From Ignelater luminosus (Eukaryota > Arthropoda > Insecta > Coleoptera > Elateridae), in contig VTPC01005366.1 of the NCBI GenBank assembly GCA_011009095.1, positions 21,174 through 85,173 on the forward strand: a DNA stretch of 64,000 nt, read 5' to 3'. Made by a program: the position numbers and the translations under genes. Below, one piece after another: positions 35,061 through 47,500 of this stretch; the stretch's first letter is position 1, and each line of letters starts with the position of its first letter. The notes beneath the pieces were generated by a model. The model was given only the letters and a program-made list of their open reading frames with translations. It was not told where the DNA came from and did no database searches.

Positions 35061-38000
35061 TCGTTTTTGCTCATTGTGGTATCTATCCAAGAAAAAAGAC
35101 AAAATACTGTTGTCAATTAAAATCACACGTGAATTACCACGAGGCTAATATTCTCGAGTTCAAAATTTAACTCTTCATCATTATTAATCCAAGCATTGCA
35201 GACAGTTGCGCTTTACGTTTCCGATACATTGCTCATGGTCGTACTTTGTACTAGACTTGTCGGCAGTTAAAGCTAGGATGGGAAAAATCTTGCTTTAAGC
35301 TATTGTTATTTTCATGTGCAAAAACAAAAGAATTTATGCCCAAGTCACTTTATTCTTGTTTTCGTTTTATTTGCATTTTTGTATAATTTCCATGTTGTTT
35401 ATTTTGGACGGTCACGATTATGAAAAACTCAACGAATGCGATCAACATTCTAGAATTGTTCTTGATTATGAGTGTCTTGAATAATAAGCGAAATAGTGCA
35501 GAAAACCAAGACCCAGAGTCAAATAGAGTAGATAGAAACCAAGACTGGTACGGTGTACACTGATATCAAAGATGACAGACAGTAAATGTCAGTTATATAG
35601 AATCAGGCGGTGAAACAATATGGGAATGATGTAAAGTGTATGATACTGTAGAAGTAAGATGTAGGCAAAAGATGGTCAAAGTTTACTCTTGGCAAACTGT
35701 TGATTATAAACATGACAACCAATAATTAACTACCAACCAAAATTTATAGCATTTTTGAAGCTTCTGTGAACATTATTTCTAACTTCATTTACCGTTATTT
35801 GCCATAGGTGTGGTGTGATGTTTAGTTTAAGTATTTGGACAAGGTTCAAAGATTCATTTACCAGATAGTATTCTGCGTGGACGGGAATTTTATGTTCTTT
35901 GTCAAACTCACTCAAGTGTGTAGACTCCATCAATCAAGTTTTTAGAAAAAGTTCATTCTTAGTTACCAACTCAATTCAAGGGAATACCTTTTGGTTTTGG
36001 GCCACTATTGATGATCCCAGTTTTTTTGTAGTTCTACCATTAGAGAAGTTCACTATAAATTCTATTTAAAAAAGAAATTCTAAGTTAGATTTAATTTGAT
36101 TGATTTAAGGTTTTGGGTCTTTATTTAGTTTTCTTTCTTCGCTTATGATTTAAACGATTTTCATACAGTAATATGGAAGACGATAAAAATTCTTCAAATT
36201 CTGATATTTCCAGTCACTGTTGCTTTTGCTTTGATATTCTTCGTAATTTTCAAGCATAAATCTTGTATTTACTATTTTCTTGAAACGCTCTAAGACGCTT
36301 TTACCGCTGAAAAACCAATTCAGTGATCCCGAAAAGACTTGATGGAAATTAAGAAAGCCAAAGTTGAAGCTCGGTCCAATAGCAACTGACGATTGGAATG
36401 CGAATCTTTCACCATGTGTAACATGAAATCTGAAAGGTATCCAAAATTCTATTTTGAGGTCTAAATCTGAAGATCAAACTCCCTTTTGGTAATTCGATAG
36501 GAGAATTAAACCTAGTCATGTTTACTTGATTTAATTAAGTTATTTTCATAGCAAAACTTTAAATATCTTCAAAAGCTTAGTTGTTTATCTAGGACTCAAA
36601 GATATTCACTTCAAACAAGTCTTTAGGCAATCAGCTCAAAGAATGGATAAAAGTTCTCTCCATGGTAAAGGAAAAATTCCTAATAGGTCATGATTGGTAA
36701 TTTTATTTCTATAGCAAACTAAGAAAGACTAAGCAAGCGGAATGTATCTGAAAAGAGTAAAATAAAGGCTTTCAGATAAGTAAATCGAAGTATGGCAGTG
36801 CTATTTAAAGAGATTGATGGTGAGCATGGTAGATTTCAGGATTTAATTTCCTTAAAAATAAATGAATTTGTTTCATACTATATAATAAAGCTTTAGTTCC
36901 CTGAATATAACATTATCATTATTCAAATGAGTTTTAAATTTTTATAGTATCACTTAGAACCTTTATCGTCTTTGTAAATTTCCGTTGATTTTCTTTGTAA
37001 AATCTACTTAGTTACATTTTATAAAGGAGCAATTTTGTAGCTACAAAAGATTTTCGAAGCATCTACTAAACCATTTCTTTAATAAAAGAATCTCTAATAT
37101 TACATCAGTGCTTACGTACGTACATATGTAGTGAATACTTGTTGGTGTTAAGCCAAAAACGAAAATATTAAGAGTTCGAGTTATTCCCGCCTTTACGATT
37201 TCACGTTTTAATAATTCCTTTATATATAGTAATAAAGTGATTTTCAACACATCTCCCGCACCATTATTTATCAAACGTAGGAAATTTAAAATTTAATACC
37301 TTTTCAGAAAATTCCAAACGTAGGTTACTTTCGTTTTCATGAGGTTTTCTCAAAACTTTGTAAATTACCTGTCAGTTGTATTAATTGTTTGGGTAGAAAG
37401 TTGGAATTTTAAAGTTTGTTAATTATCTTTAAATGTATGCAGGAATAGCTACTTCAGAAATTTATTGTTTCATTTGATCATAAATTCGTAAAGAAAGTTA
37501 AGAGATCTTATATTGAATTCTTCTCCGTTGTTAAGAAAACAGACTTTATTATTTCTATTATTTTTAGTCTATTTTCCAAACTAAAGCTATCCTGTGTAAA
37601 GCTTTGTTTATGTGTTTTTGGTAGTCGTTTTTAGTTTTTACTGTAACTACTGAGAACTTTATGTTTTGTACGCGAGCAGTTTGCTCAGTATACGTATATT
37701 TGTGTTATATAGAATAATAGTTTTAGTAGTCTGTTAACGAATTCTTTTGTAATTCTTTTCCGGTAGAAAAGATAATTCAATTGATAAAACCTTAAACTGT
37801 ATTTTCAAGCTATCTTAGCAATTCAGGAAGTTTCTACAAACATAAAATGCATTGTGCGCTCTCTACCATTTATTGCTGAGATTTTTTTGTGCAAAGTTAA
37901 TTTAATTAAAAACGTTGTTCAGAACTTAATTTAACCAAAAACTTTGTTTTCTGCCTTTGTTATTTGCTCTACTTAGGGTAATGTTTCATAAAATTCTGCT

Positions 38001-39479
38001 GACGAATAATAGTAGGCAAAAGGATATTGCTCGAGGAATAACATACCTGTTTATTCGGGTGGCGCTTTTGTCTTCAAATATTTAAATTCGTGATAATTTT
38101 TAGAGGACATCCACCGAGCTTTTTAGCCCTTTGATCACGAAACAAAGACTTTTATGTTTCGAACATTGTAGTCTAATTTACTTTCTCATATTAGGTAAGG
38201 GACTTTTTGTGTTTGTATTGAATAATTTACTTCTTGTTTAGTCATGTACGAAGGTTTATCACAAAGTAAATTCCAATTGTTTTTGCTTGACAAATTTAAT
38301 TACAAATGAAATTCTCTGAAGGTTTTTCTAAATTTGTAACAGTAACTGCTATTTTTGGCATACAGACTGTTGCAACTCTTGAGAAAAGTTTACAACGAGA
38401 AGTTCTCAGGGTGGGCCTGCTTTTGCTATACAAAAAACTTATGAACATTTTAATAAATATGATATGAAAATACAAGAATCTGCACAAGAGTAAATAACGT
38501 TTTAAGTGGTGGCTTACCAAGGAAGTTAGGATTTAAGTTAGTGAAGTGGAGTTTAGAAAAACCCAACTTCTAGTGACTCACAAGGCTTTCTCATTATTTA
38601 CTTGAAACTTGGTGTCGGTAAGCCGCGTCTCTGCAAAGGGACACTTGTTTCACGTATCAAGGTTAAGTGAAGGGTGAGCACAGTTTGATCTTCCATTTGG
38701 TCTTGTAATTGGTTGTATCTAATCTGCAGTATTTAAGCAAAGCCTCATCTAATCTGATGAGATTGTCAAAAGTAAAAGGGCGCCAGCTGTCAATTATAAT
38801 TCATATTTTGATTATACGATTCCAATCCAATAGCTAACCGATAATGGGTTGTTACTGATGATTCTTGTAAAATCTCAAATTGCTTAAATGAAAACTAATA
38901 AAAATTGAGCCTTCCAGTACATCTCTGCTTAAATACCCTTCGTGTCGTGTAAAGTAAAGTTTAAAAAAGCACTTACTGAGAACAAAAAAACAGAATGTTT
39001 ATAAAAGCAATATTTAGGTATACTGTGTATATGGAGCAACATTTATGGTACTTTATGATGTCAAATTTGCATTAAAGCTTGCTACTGACTTGATAATCTA
39101 AACCAACAAAGTCAACATTCTTGATTTTTCTTTTTGACAGTCAACCATGGAGTAATTTTTATCAGGTACCTTTTCGAAGTGGACACAAATGACAGATTCT
39201 TGCTCAGTTTATAGTAAACAATTTTGAACTAAACTGATTAAGATAGATAAAATGCTAGAGCTGTAGGAACAAACAAGTTGTCGCAAAGTCAACAGTCTCA
39301 ATGAATACACAACTGTTAGAACTTAACTGTTCAAACTCCAATCAAAGAATTAACCAGTAAACAAGTTCTGTCTCAACAGAAAAGTTAGTTGTGCGAGTCA
39401 CTCACTATTATGTGCCATTTTTCTGTACGAACACCAGAACTTATCTACATGTCGGAATACTTGATATCTCAGCTTCGCC
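35061..39479. other. AT-rich non-coding stretch
   Basis: No gene, RNA gene or repeat unit was recognised on either strand. Confidence 0.5.
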
Positions 39480-40870
39480 TTTGACAAAATGGTACCTTGC
39501 CATTCTACTTCTTGCTACTAGCCTCTTTGACTAGTTGATCCGCTTTCTTATTTTCGTGTCTGTCTTTCATAGGCTTTTACCCAGTGTAACATCACTTCTT
39601 TCTTGTGTGGTAGAATCCGTCTAACGTCATAAATCTGTAAGGCCTGAATTTGATCCTGAATCAAATATAATCCTATCTGTTAATTTGATTTCCGTCTTTC
39701 TTGTAATGCGTAAGGGCATTTGATTGAGCTTGGAACACAATTATGTTGTCTTCCATGTCACATGTCCATACAGCGCAGTGTCAGCACAGCGATCTCTTCT
39801 ACCCGCTTTAAAATTCACAAAAGCTGCACCTATTCTATCGTCAATCTAAGAACCATCTGTGTAGATATTAACTTTTGTGTCTCTTGGTACCGCGTCTGGA
39901 ACGGCCAGGTCGCTTTTGATAAGACTTTATCGTGCCGGATACGATATTCGAAGAGCGCGTAATTAATCTTCGCTTCCAGCCGAAATGATCTGATGCATGT
40001 ATCTTATGCACTTGGAATTAGCAGTAGGACTGGTTTTAGTATCTTGCGAACTTGCTATCTTTTGCTCCATATTTCTGAGTCATACGTGAAGATGCCAGAC
40101 TCTATTTCTTACCGCTATGACCATGACTTCTTGCCCCTCGAGTTTCTATGGTGATGCCTTTGCTTACCAGCTTCTTAGAGCTAAGAAATGCGCATTGGGC
40201 TTTGTTTATCTAGTGCTCAAAGTTTTGAATCTCAGCTCAGTTCTTGCACCTTAGCCAAATATTTTTCAATTTAGTTTCAAACTTTCTAACCGAATGATTT
40301 GTTATAAGTCGTACCTATCATCCAATACGGCATTTTCCATACATTCTCTTAAGATATCAAGCCTAGGGAAGACCTTTCCATCCTACGCTTGAATCCAGCA
40401 CGATTAATTCTTTTTTTGAAAAAAATGTACTGCAACTTGTCCAATATTTTTTGGGCATCCTCTTTTCTTTTGCTTCAAAGTAGTTTGCGGGTATCACGCA
40501 GAAATGAAAGAGTTCCTTATATCCAGATGTGTGAACCAGTCCTCCTATTCTTAATTCTGGTAGCCGAACTGATTTGATAAGGATTTCCTTTTTATTTTCA
40601 TGAAGCACATTATCCGCTTAGCGACCAGCTTATTCAAAGCTTTCTCCGGAACCGGCAATAGGCTTTTGAAATCCAAATCACCTCTGCTTTTTTCCAGATT
40701 GACACACAATGCTTTAAACGCTTTAAACGAATCTCATCTATCCCTAGTGCTTTGTTGGCTCCCATCTCTTTTATTGTATCATTGAGTTCAGATTCGGATT
40801 TGTCTAGATCGTGAACTTCTGTCCTTCCTTATTTTGATATGCTGTTTACCTAGAACAAGAATACTATTAG
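39480..40870 (-). pseudogene. LINE relic with reverse transcriptase and RNase H motifs
   Basis: Read on the minus strand, the order is that of a jockey/R1-type second open frame. DTIKEMGANKALGIDEI (about 40782-40730) corresponds to the KxxKAPGxDxI start of the reverse transcriptase. LLPVPEKALNKLVAKRI (about 40663-40611) corresponds to RPISLLPxxxKxxEKLxxxRI. The middle is heavily eroded. RNase H follows with VNIYTDGS (about 39872-39850), the catalytic Asp box, and HWVKAYERQ then KKADQLVKEASSKK (about 39590-39520), matching the terminal WVKAHxGxxGNExADxLAKEA block. Frames change several times and stops are common. The central catalytic YADD was not found. RNase H places it in a different lineage from the LINE at 45180. 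Confidence 0.7.
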
Positions 40871-43800
40871 TGAACATGATGCACTTGTAAGTTGAGATTC
40901 ATCATACAATGAAACGATAATTTTGCGATTTATAACTTTTTTTGTAGTCAATAAGAAATTTCAATGTTCTCTATCCAATGATCTTTGAGTCAAAGATAAG
41001 CATGAAGTATTATTTCTGCTGATCCTGTCTACGTCTTAGAAACGTGTTTGGCTTTCATCAGTCATGTATTACATATGTAATGGCTTTAAGGTTTTGAATG
41101 GATTTTTCCTTAAAGAGCGTGGGGTTGTTTGACATTCTGATACTGCTAAATAGAAACTACGACCATTAAAACGTTTTCACTGTGTATGTTATCTAATTAC
41201 GTTGAAAGTCTCGTTTCATTAATTGAAGTGTTATTCTATATTATTTAGAATTCTTATAAAAAGATAAAAATAAAAAGTCATTTTTTTAATGAGGACACTG
41301 CCCTCTTTATAGTAACGGCTACTATGTTTATTATCTATATAGGGATGACTCTTGAAAAAACGGTTAGAAGAATGTCTAATTTTCTTTTCTTTTAAAGTGT
41401 AATCGATAGTAAATAAGAGCATTTACTAGTCTGAAATATTTTGTAGAATAGTAGTTAGTCTTCAGAGTCAGTATGGGTTTGTTTGATTTCCTCTTCAAGC
41501 GCAAAAAAAGGAGAAAATTAAGACGGTGGTTACAAAGAATTGTTGATCACTTAAGAAGATAAAAGACTTTTTTGTATATTCTTTAAAAGGATTTTGGACT
41601 GCAAAAAAACTTTTGTTACAGTGAATTAGGCTTATATTGTCTAAGTAGTCGAACCTTTAACCAAGATTTAACTTTGTAAGAAACTTTCCCACCAAAGCAG
41701 CAATTTGATGTTTCGTTGTTTTATTTGTAAATATTAAATTGTTTATCAACCCAATTACTCTTTGTTTATAAAACAAACACGAAGTACCCTTTTATTTATT
41801 GCTAGCAGTTAATATTTTTTATCTGCTATCAAGACATACTTTAAAAGTTGTTACGAGGAAAAAACCTCTTAAAGGATATTATTTACGAGACGTATAGCGT
41901 AAAAAGTGGAAAGGATTTATTAAACAATATTTTAGCCTCAATATGCAGATTACTATAACGTTTATGAGGCTAGTAAATTTCATCCCCTTTCCTTCCTTCT
42001 TCATCCTCTCCATCGGATTATCACCAATTGATGTGTTTAAATTATGTGAACCCTTTTTTATACAGACTTAACCGACGACGCTAGAAATTTCATCACGGTT
42101 GATTTCGTAATTAGTTCCCAGAGGATATTACCATGACCACCGCCACCACCACCAAACAGTGGATTAAAGCACAATGACTTTACATTGCGCTTGATTTAGG
42201 AGGTGTTGTGAGTTGTCAGCGATAAATTTACCACCTGCAATGATTTTACCCTCAAGGCTATAAATTTCTAAATCATTTGCAGTATTTAATGCGAATTTTA
42301 CAGAAATTACCTGCTGGAGGTTTAGAATTTCTTTATTAAATAATTGCTCCGCATTAAAGCAACAAGTGATGATATGGTGAAAAATTGATTTTTCCTGGGG
42401 GAAAAACAAAACCGCTCCTGATACATCGTCTATACTCGTGTTTATTACCGAATAAACTCGCAGCTAAACAAACGCTTCGCTTTAAAAACAAGGTTTTAAT
42501 CAAACAAGCTTTTCCTTCTTTTGTGTTCCTCGTCTGTACAATCAAAACAAAAACAAAAAAGTACGTAAACAGATTTATTTTTATATTCAAATCTGCCTGT
42601 TCTTGTTAGAGATTCTCAGCTTATAAATCAGAGATTTTAAACAGCCATGTTTTATTCGACTACGCTTTTTGATACATTTCTCGAATCCTTAGAGAGATGC
42701 TTGTCGGTTTTTGTGAGATTCTCATGAAGAATGTTTTGCAAACATTGGTCGAGACTCTTTCACGATTCTTTACTAGTTGGTGAAGTATGTCTCCTGTACA
42801 TGAGTGCGGTTGTTACGGTTAATTTAACTTGTTGCTTTCGAATTCTTTTCTTTTCTCTTGAACAAGGGTTGTAGCGACAGAGTAAAGTTGCTGAACGTAC
42901 AATGAATAATAATGTCAATCCGTTAAGAGACCTTTTGCAATAGAACAAGGAACCGGCGAACACAATAGGGGGAATAAAATTACTATTAGTGTCACAATTT
43001 CGCACAGTAAATAACGAATAAATCGACAAAGTAGTTCGGAAAAGGTCTACCATCCATTTTGTAGTTGACCCAAGTACTTTTATAAAAATAAAGGGTTCAT
43101 ATTCACCTGCCATCCCCTAAAAGTGGAACTATATTTTGTTTCATTTTTGCTTTATCCTAACCTTTTTGTCTTTAAATTTATTTTCCTCTTTGGTGTTCCT
43201 TTGAAACGAAAATAATTTTCCGGTTGGCGTTTTTCCTATTTGCTTGCCCAAAAAATAATTTTCAAAAAAAGTTATTAAATTCCGTTTTTTTTTGTTTTCG
43301 TAATATTTGTTTTATTGAGATCCCTGTAATAAAATTCCGAGCTCCTATTTCAGGGCTAATTCAATTTTTGCCAATTTGCCTTCTAGGTTTTTAGAGTCAT
43401 AAACTGTCTTTGTTTAGTTTATCGAGGTATGGTACTTCTAAAAATAAACAACGGCGCATCGTGTAGAGTATAATAATAACGTTCGTTGGTATAAATTTAA
43501 TGTTGGATTAACGACTATCCTAGGGCTTTAAAATGAACATAATTTAACTGAAGTATGTACACATGCATTATTTAAACAAACTTTGGTTTAAATGGTCTGT
43601 AATCTCAGTTGCAAAATCTTCACATGATTGACCCACTCAGGAGAACTTAAATAAACTCTGTAATGCATATTATATGCACGGCTAAATAAAATATCTAGGT
43701 ATCTCGTTTGTTCACTTTATCAGAAGTCTTTTTTTGTTTATGGCAAATCTTGTGTAATGTGAAGGTAACAAAACGTGTTATATAGTATATATAACTTCTT

Positions 43801-44689
43801 GCTTTTGATTATATGACTGCTTTAATTTTTAAGGAAGAAATAAATATTTCAAAAGTATCAAGGTTTTCATATCTTCGTAATAGGAATTTATAGCTGTTGT
43901 TTAATTTTGCCTTTCAAACATTTGAGTAACCAATGAATTCTTGTTTATTGAATAAAGAAATCTAAAGATTTGATTATGAATGCTATTAGTTATCAGTCAT
44001 TCACACACATAATATTATAAAGAATTGTAAGACATGAAGAAGGCAAAGAGAACCACCTTGCATGTATTTCTAAAAAAAAGTTTACAGCAGGCTTAGAAGT
44101 TTCGCCGTAAATGAGCAGAAACTGCTAAGAATCGCCGGGTCGATCAGAAGAGTAGCCCCTTGGTAACGAAAAGCTCTAGGGCACAATTAGAGGGATGAGA
44201 GGACCTAAAATAATTCCCTTCTGTGCTGTGGTAAATCCAAGGTAAAGGATATCAAATGTATTAAGTCGATGGGAATGACTTTTACCACTTTAATTTGTAG
44301 CATTTGCAAATCAAAAGGATAACAAATTCTATTACGAATTGTGTCCGTACTGTATAATGTATTGAATTCGCTTTTCTAATGTTATTTATATCATGCGATC
44401 CAGAAAATTGATTGAAATAAAGAAAAAAAACTCTGCGTTCCAACTAGGATATTCTAAGACCGTTTATGATATATACTAGCAACATGTTGTGTTTCTAGTG
44501 ATGGCACGGAATTATTTTGTATCCTTTAGTGAATTAAAGATGACCAATTCATGACTGGCAACGATTAATCTTTGCTTTGGATTCACCTGCTCTGTATCAC
44601 GACTCATTTTTAATAAAATAATTTTATGTGCATTTTGCATTGGCTTTTTTCTGAGTTCGCTAGACTTTTCTTTAAGTTATTGTATCTGG
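40871..44689. other. AT-rich non-coding stretch
   Basis: No gene could be assigned. A short CACCGCCACCACCACC run lies at about 42138-42153. A minus-strand frame at 42164-42409 has a less A/T-driven amino-acid mix than its neighbours but matches nothing I know. Overlapping open frames at 42354-42609 and 42760-43113 look like chance. Confidence 0.5.
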
Positions 44690-45100
44690 TAGAATAATGA
44701 ATGGGACACCTTGGATTGATCTATTTAGCTGCAAGGTCTGCAGTAGTCTACTTTGGGCCTCTTGTCGTTGTTAGTGATTGCATCTGACTTTTGGATAGTC
44801 ACGAAATCTCTAGTAGTCGCTGCCGTTTGGGCTTGTGTTATTGTACATTTGGACTTCTGTCGTGATTCAAAAGTTGCTTAATACCTAAAAGTAATTATCA
44901 AGTGTGTTTGGTTTCTTTTCGATTTGATTTTGTTTTCCTTATTGAACTAAAATCTCTATTAAAGCTGGCCTCTTTGGACTTAGCTTTAATTAAATTTTGA
45001 ATAGTCGGACCAAATATTATTGCGAATTCTAAATTAAATTTAGTAGATTTAACCTGCGTGTATTTTATTATGCAAATAAATAGAAGAACATAAAAACAAA
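44690..45100 (+). repeat. Tandem repeat unit 1 (about 385 bp)
   Basis: Starts with TAGAATAATGAA. Landmarks in order are GATCTATTTAGCTG, CAGTAGTC, TAGTGATTGCAT, GTAGTCGCTGCCGTTTGG, TTATCAAGTGT, TTTTGAATAGTCGGACCAAA, GCGAATTCTAAATT and TTAACCTGCGTGT. The same landmarks recur in order at 46668 and 47076. The LINE inserted after this unit separates it from the others. Confidence 0.8.
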
Positions 45101-45179
45101 ACTGAGACGAGAGATATGTTTAAGAAAATAAAGCAAATAACACGCTCTCTTGCCCCAAATCACAACGCTATCAAAGATG

Positions 45180-46639
45180 AGAACTAAAATCTATTCACTG
45201 CTAAACAGGATATAATAAGCAGATGAAAGGAATACTGCGAAAATTTGATGACGGATGAGGATGCAGAGAACCTACCAACACAAGAAGAATGCAGTTTTGA
45301 GAAAGAACCTGACGTACTCAGAAGTGAAGTTGAAATAGCATTTAGAAGACAAAAAAGCCACAAAGCCGCTGGCACAGATAGTATTCCCATCGAGATGATA
45401 CGATATAATACATTAAATTAGCCAAAGAATATGGGAAACACGCACGTGGCCAGAGAATTGAACAAAATCAGTATATAGGTATTTCTCTTCATAAAAAAGG
45501 ATCAAGGGAATCATGCAGCAATTATCGTACAATAGTACTAATCACACACTGCAGCAAAATAATGCTACACATAATACTAGAGAGAATAAAACCATTCTTA
45601 CTACCTGAAATTGCGGAAGAACAGGCAGGTTTCGTCCTAGGACGTGGCTCTAGAAAACAAATATTAAATGTACGACAGATTATAGAAAAATACAGGAAAT
45701 TTAATATCAGAACATATCTGTGCTTTATTGATTTGACCTAGTGAATTGGAAGATGTGGCAGATTCTCTCTGAAATAGGAGTGCCACACCACTTGATTCTA
45801 CTGATCAGGAATCTATACAACAATAACAGCGCTCAAACCAGAGTGAACGGGGAACTGACTGAAAGCTTTCGAGTTACTAAGGCCGTAAGGCAAGGCTGCA
45901 TATTGAGTCCAATTTTATATAACATACATGGTGAATAGAATGGAATCTGAGATATGCAGATGATACAACCATTCTCGCTCCGAAGAGGAATTGAGTCAAC
46001 TACTAGAAAAAATAAAAACATCAGCATAGAGACAGGTCTCAAAATAAATAGAGGAAAAACAATGATCATGGTGATAGATAGGGCTAACAACAACCAAAAC
46101 CAATTAACAGAAATAAACAATATCGCCACTGTAAATCATCACACAAAAACTGCGATGGCTAAAATGACGAAAGTCTGGAAAAGCCACGAAATAACCGTAG
46201 GTACCAAAATCAGACTGGTCAGATGCTTGGTCTTTCCAGTTCTTCTCTATGCATCGGAATGTTAGGCCCTTAAGGAAGCTGATAGAAAAAGCATAGATGC
46301 GTTCGAGATGTTTTGCTGGAGACGAATGTTGAGAATCCCTTGGGTAACCCACAGAACAAATGTTATCAGTACTGGAACAACTGAATATTAAGAAAAGATT
46401 AAGGATGCACGTAACAGTTATTTCGGACACGTCTTTCGAAGAAACGGTCTGGAGAAGCTTACGATACAAGAAAAGGTGGAAGGTAGAAGCAAATCCCCCA
46501 CAAGATACATTGATCATATTGTTGCAACCATTGGCGCTCCACTGTCAGAATGTGCAAGAATGACGGAATATCAGAAAAATGGAAGGACATTGGAAAGGCC
46601 AACTCGTGATATCACGATACCTGTGTCAGGATAACGACT
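45180..46639 (+). pseudogene. LINE (endonuclease-reverse transcriptase type), decayed
   Basis: The relic covers the reverse transcriptase and C-terminal part of a non-LTR retrotransposon. In order on the plus strand are RRQKSHKAAGTDSIPIEMIR (about 45340-45400), then ILERIKPFLLP with EEQAGFVLGRGSRKQI (about 45570-45660), then FIDLT and a stop (about 45728-45741), then NWKMWQILSEIGVP through TKAVRQGCILSPILYN (45741-45925). The YADD box is degraded to YADDTT split across frames (RYADDTTILAP, about 45950-45980). GLKINRGKTMIMVIDRANNN and RLVRCLVFPVLLYASEC follow (to 46265), then FEMFCWRRMLRIPWVTHRTN (46300-46355). The endonuclease domain and 5' end are missing, which is typical 5' truncation, and stops and frameshifts are scattered. 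It has inserted between two units of the 385-bp tandem repeat. Confidence 0.92.
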
Positions 46640-46666
46640 AAGAAGAAGAAGAAGAAGAAGAAGAAG
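46640..46666 (+). repeat. AAG-repeat 3' tail of the LINE
   Basis: Nine AAG triplets directly follow the end of the LINE coding relic. A simple-repeat tail instead of poly-A is known for several insect LINE lineages, and it marks the 3' end of this insertion. Confidence 0.85.
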
Positions 46667-47075
46667 CATCTTATTTTAAAAACTGATACAATAGGAAGAG
46701 TACAGTGTGATCTGATTTGTTTAGCTGTAACACAGACAATAGTCGCCTTCCCCTGGCAGATTTCTGGCCTCTCTTCTTTGTTCGTGATTGTATTTTGCAT
46801 TTGGTTAGTCAAGACATTTCTTGTAGTTGCCGCCGTTTGGCCTTTGTTGCGATTTCAATTTTTTTCAATTTATCAAGTGTTCAATTATTTCATTTCCTTG
46901 TGATTCAATCTTGGTTGCTCATTGGGAAAAAGCTTGTGTTGAAGCAGCGTCAGTGGCTGAAGTCTTAGGTCTTAGAATTTTGAACAGTCTGGCCAAATTC
47001 TATTAACTATTATTGCGGATTCTAAATTTAGTAAATTGAACCTGCATATGTTTCATTTTACATTATGAAACTAAG
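46667..47075 (+). repeat. Tandem repeat unit 2 (about 385 bp)
   Basis: Same order of landmarks as unit 1: GATTTGTTTAGCTG, CAATAGTCGCC, GTGATTGTATTTTGCATTTGG, GTAGTTGCCGCCGTTTGG, TTATCAAGTGT, CTTGGTTGCTCA, TTTTGAACAGTCTGGCCAAA, GCGGATTCTAAATT and TGAACCTGCAT. It starts just after the LINE tail, and its first 40 bases align poorly with the other units. Confidence 0.8.
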
Positions 47076-47455
47076 TAGAAATGAAGAAGGCGTTTTGGTC
47101 AAATCTATTTAAACTGTGACGCAGACCATGGTTGTTTTCCCGTTGTGGACTTTAGATTTCTTGTTGCAATTTGTGATTGCAACTAGTGCTTAAATAATCA
47201 AGAAATGTTTCATAGTTGTCTCTACTTGAGGTTACGTTATTTTAACTTTGGATCATTGTATTGATTCCAAAGTTGCTCGTTCTCAAAGAAATTATCAAGT
47301 CTGAGTTGTTCTATTTGATCTTCTTTTGATTCAGTCTTGGTTGCTCACTGGGCTATCGAATTTTGAACAGTCAAACCAAATTTTTTTAACTACTATTGCG
47401 ATTTCTAAATTAAGTTTTGTAAATGGAACCTATTTATTTTACTTTTTGACGCTAG
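47076..47455 (+). repeat. Tandem repeat unit 3 (380 bp)
   Basis: Starts TAGAAATGAAGAAGG, followed by TCTATTTAAACTG, CATGGTTG, GTGATTGCAACTAG, TTATCAAGTCTG, CTTGGTTGCTCACTGGG, TTTTGAACAGTCAAACCAAA, GCGATTTCTAAATT and TGGAACC. The central GCCGTTTGG block is lost. Matched points are 388 bp from unit 2 and 380 bp from the start of the partial unit 4. Confidence 0.8.
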
Positions 47456-47500
47456 TAGAATAATGAACAGAATCTTTTGCTTAGAATCTTGAACAAAATG
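47456..47500 (+). repeat. Tandem repeat unit 4, partial
   Basis: Begins TAGAATAATGAACAGAATC, matching the start of unit 1 (TAGAATAATGAATGGG), but similarity stops within about 45 bp. This is the right end of the array. Confidence 0.6.

Noticed and set aside
42138-42158. CACCGCCACCACCACC run as a coding His/Pro repeat
   Set aside because: It is too short and not inside a supported frame; treated as simple sequence.
46104-46517. Minus-strand 137-residue open frame
   Set aside because: It overlaps, in antisense, the LINE reverse transcriptase relic and has no recognisable domain.
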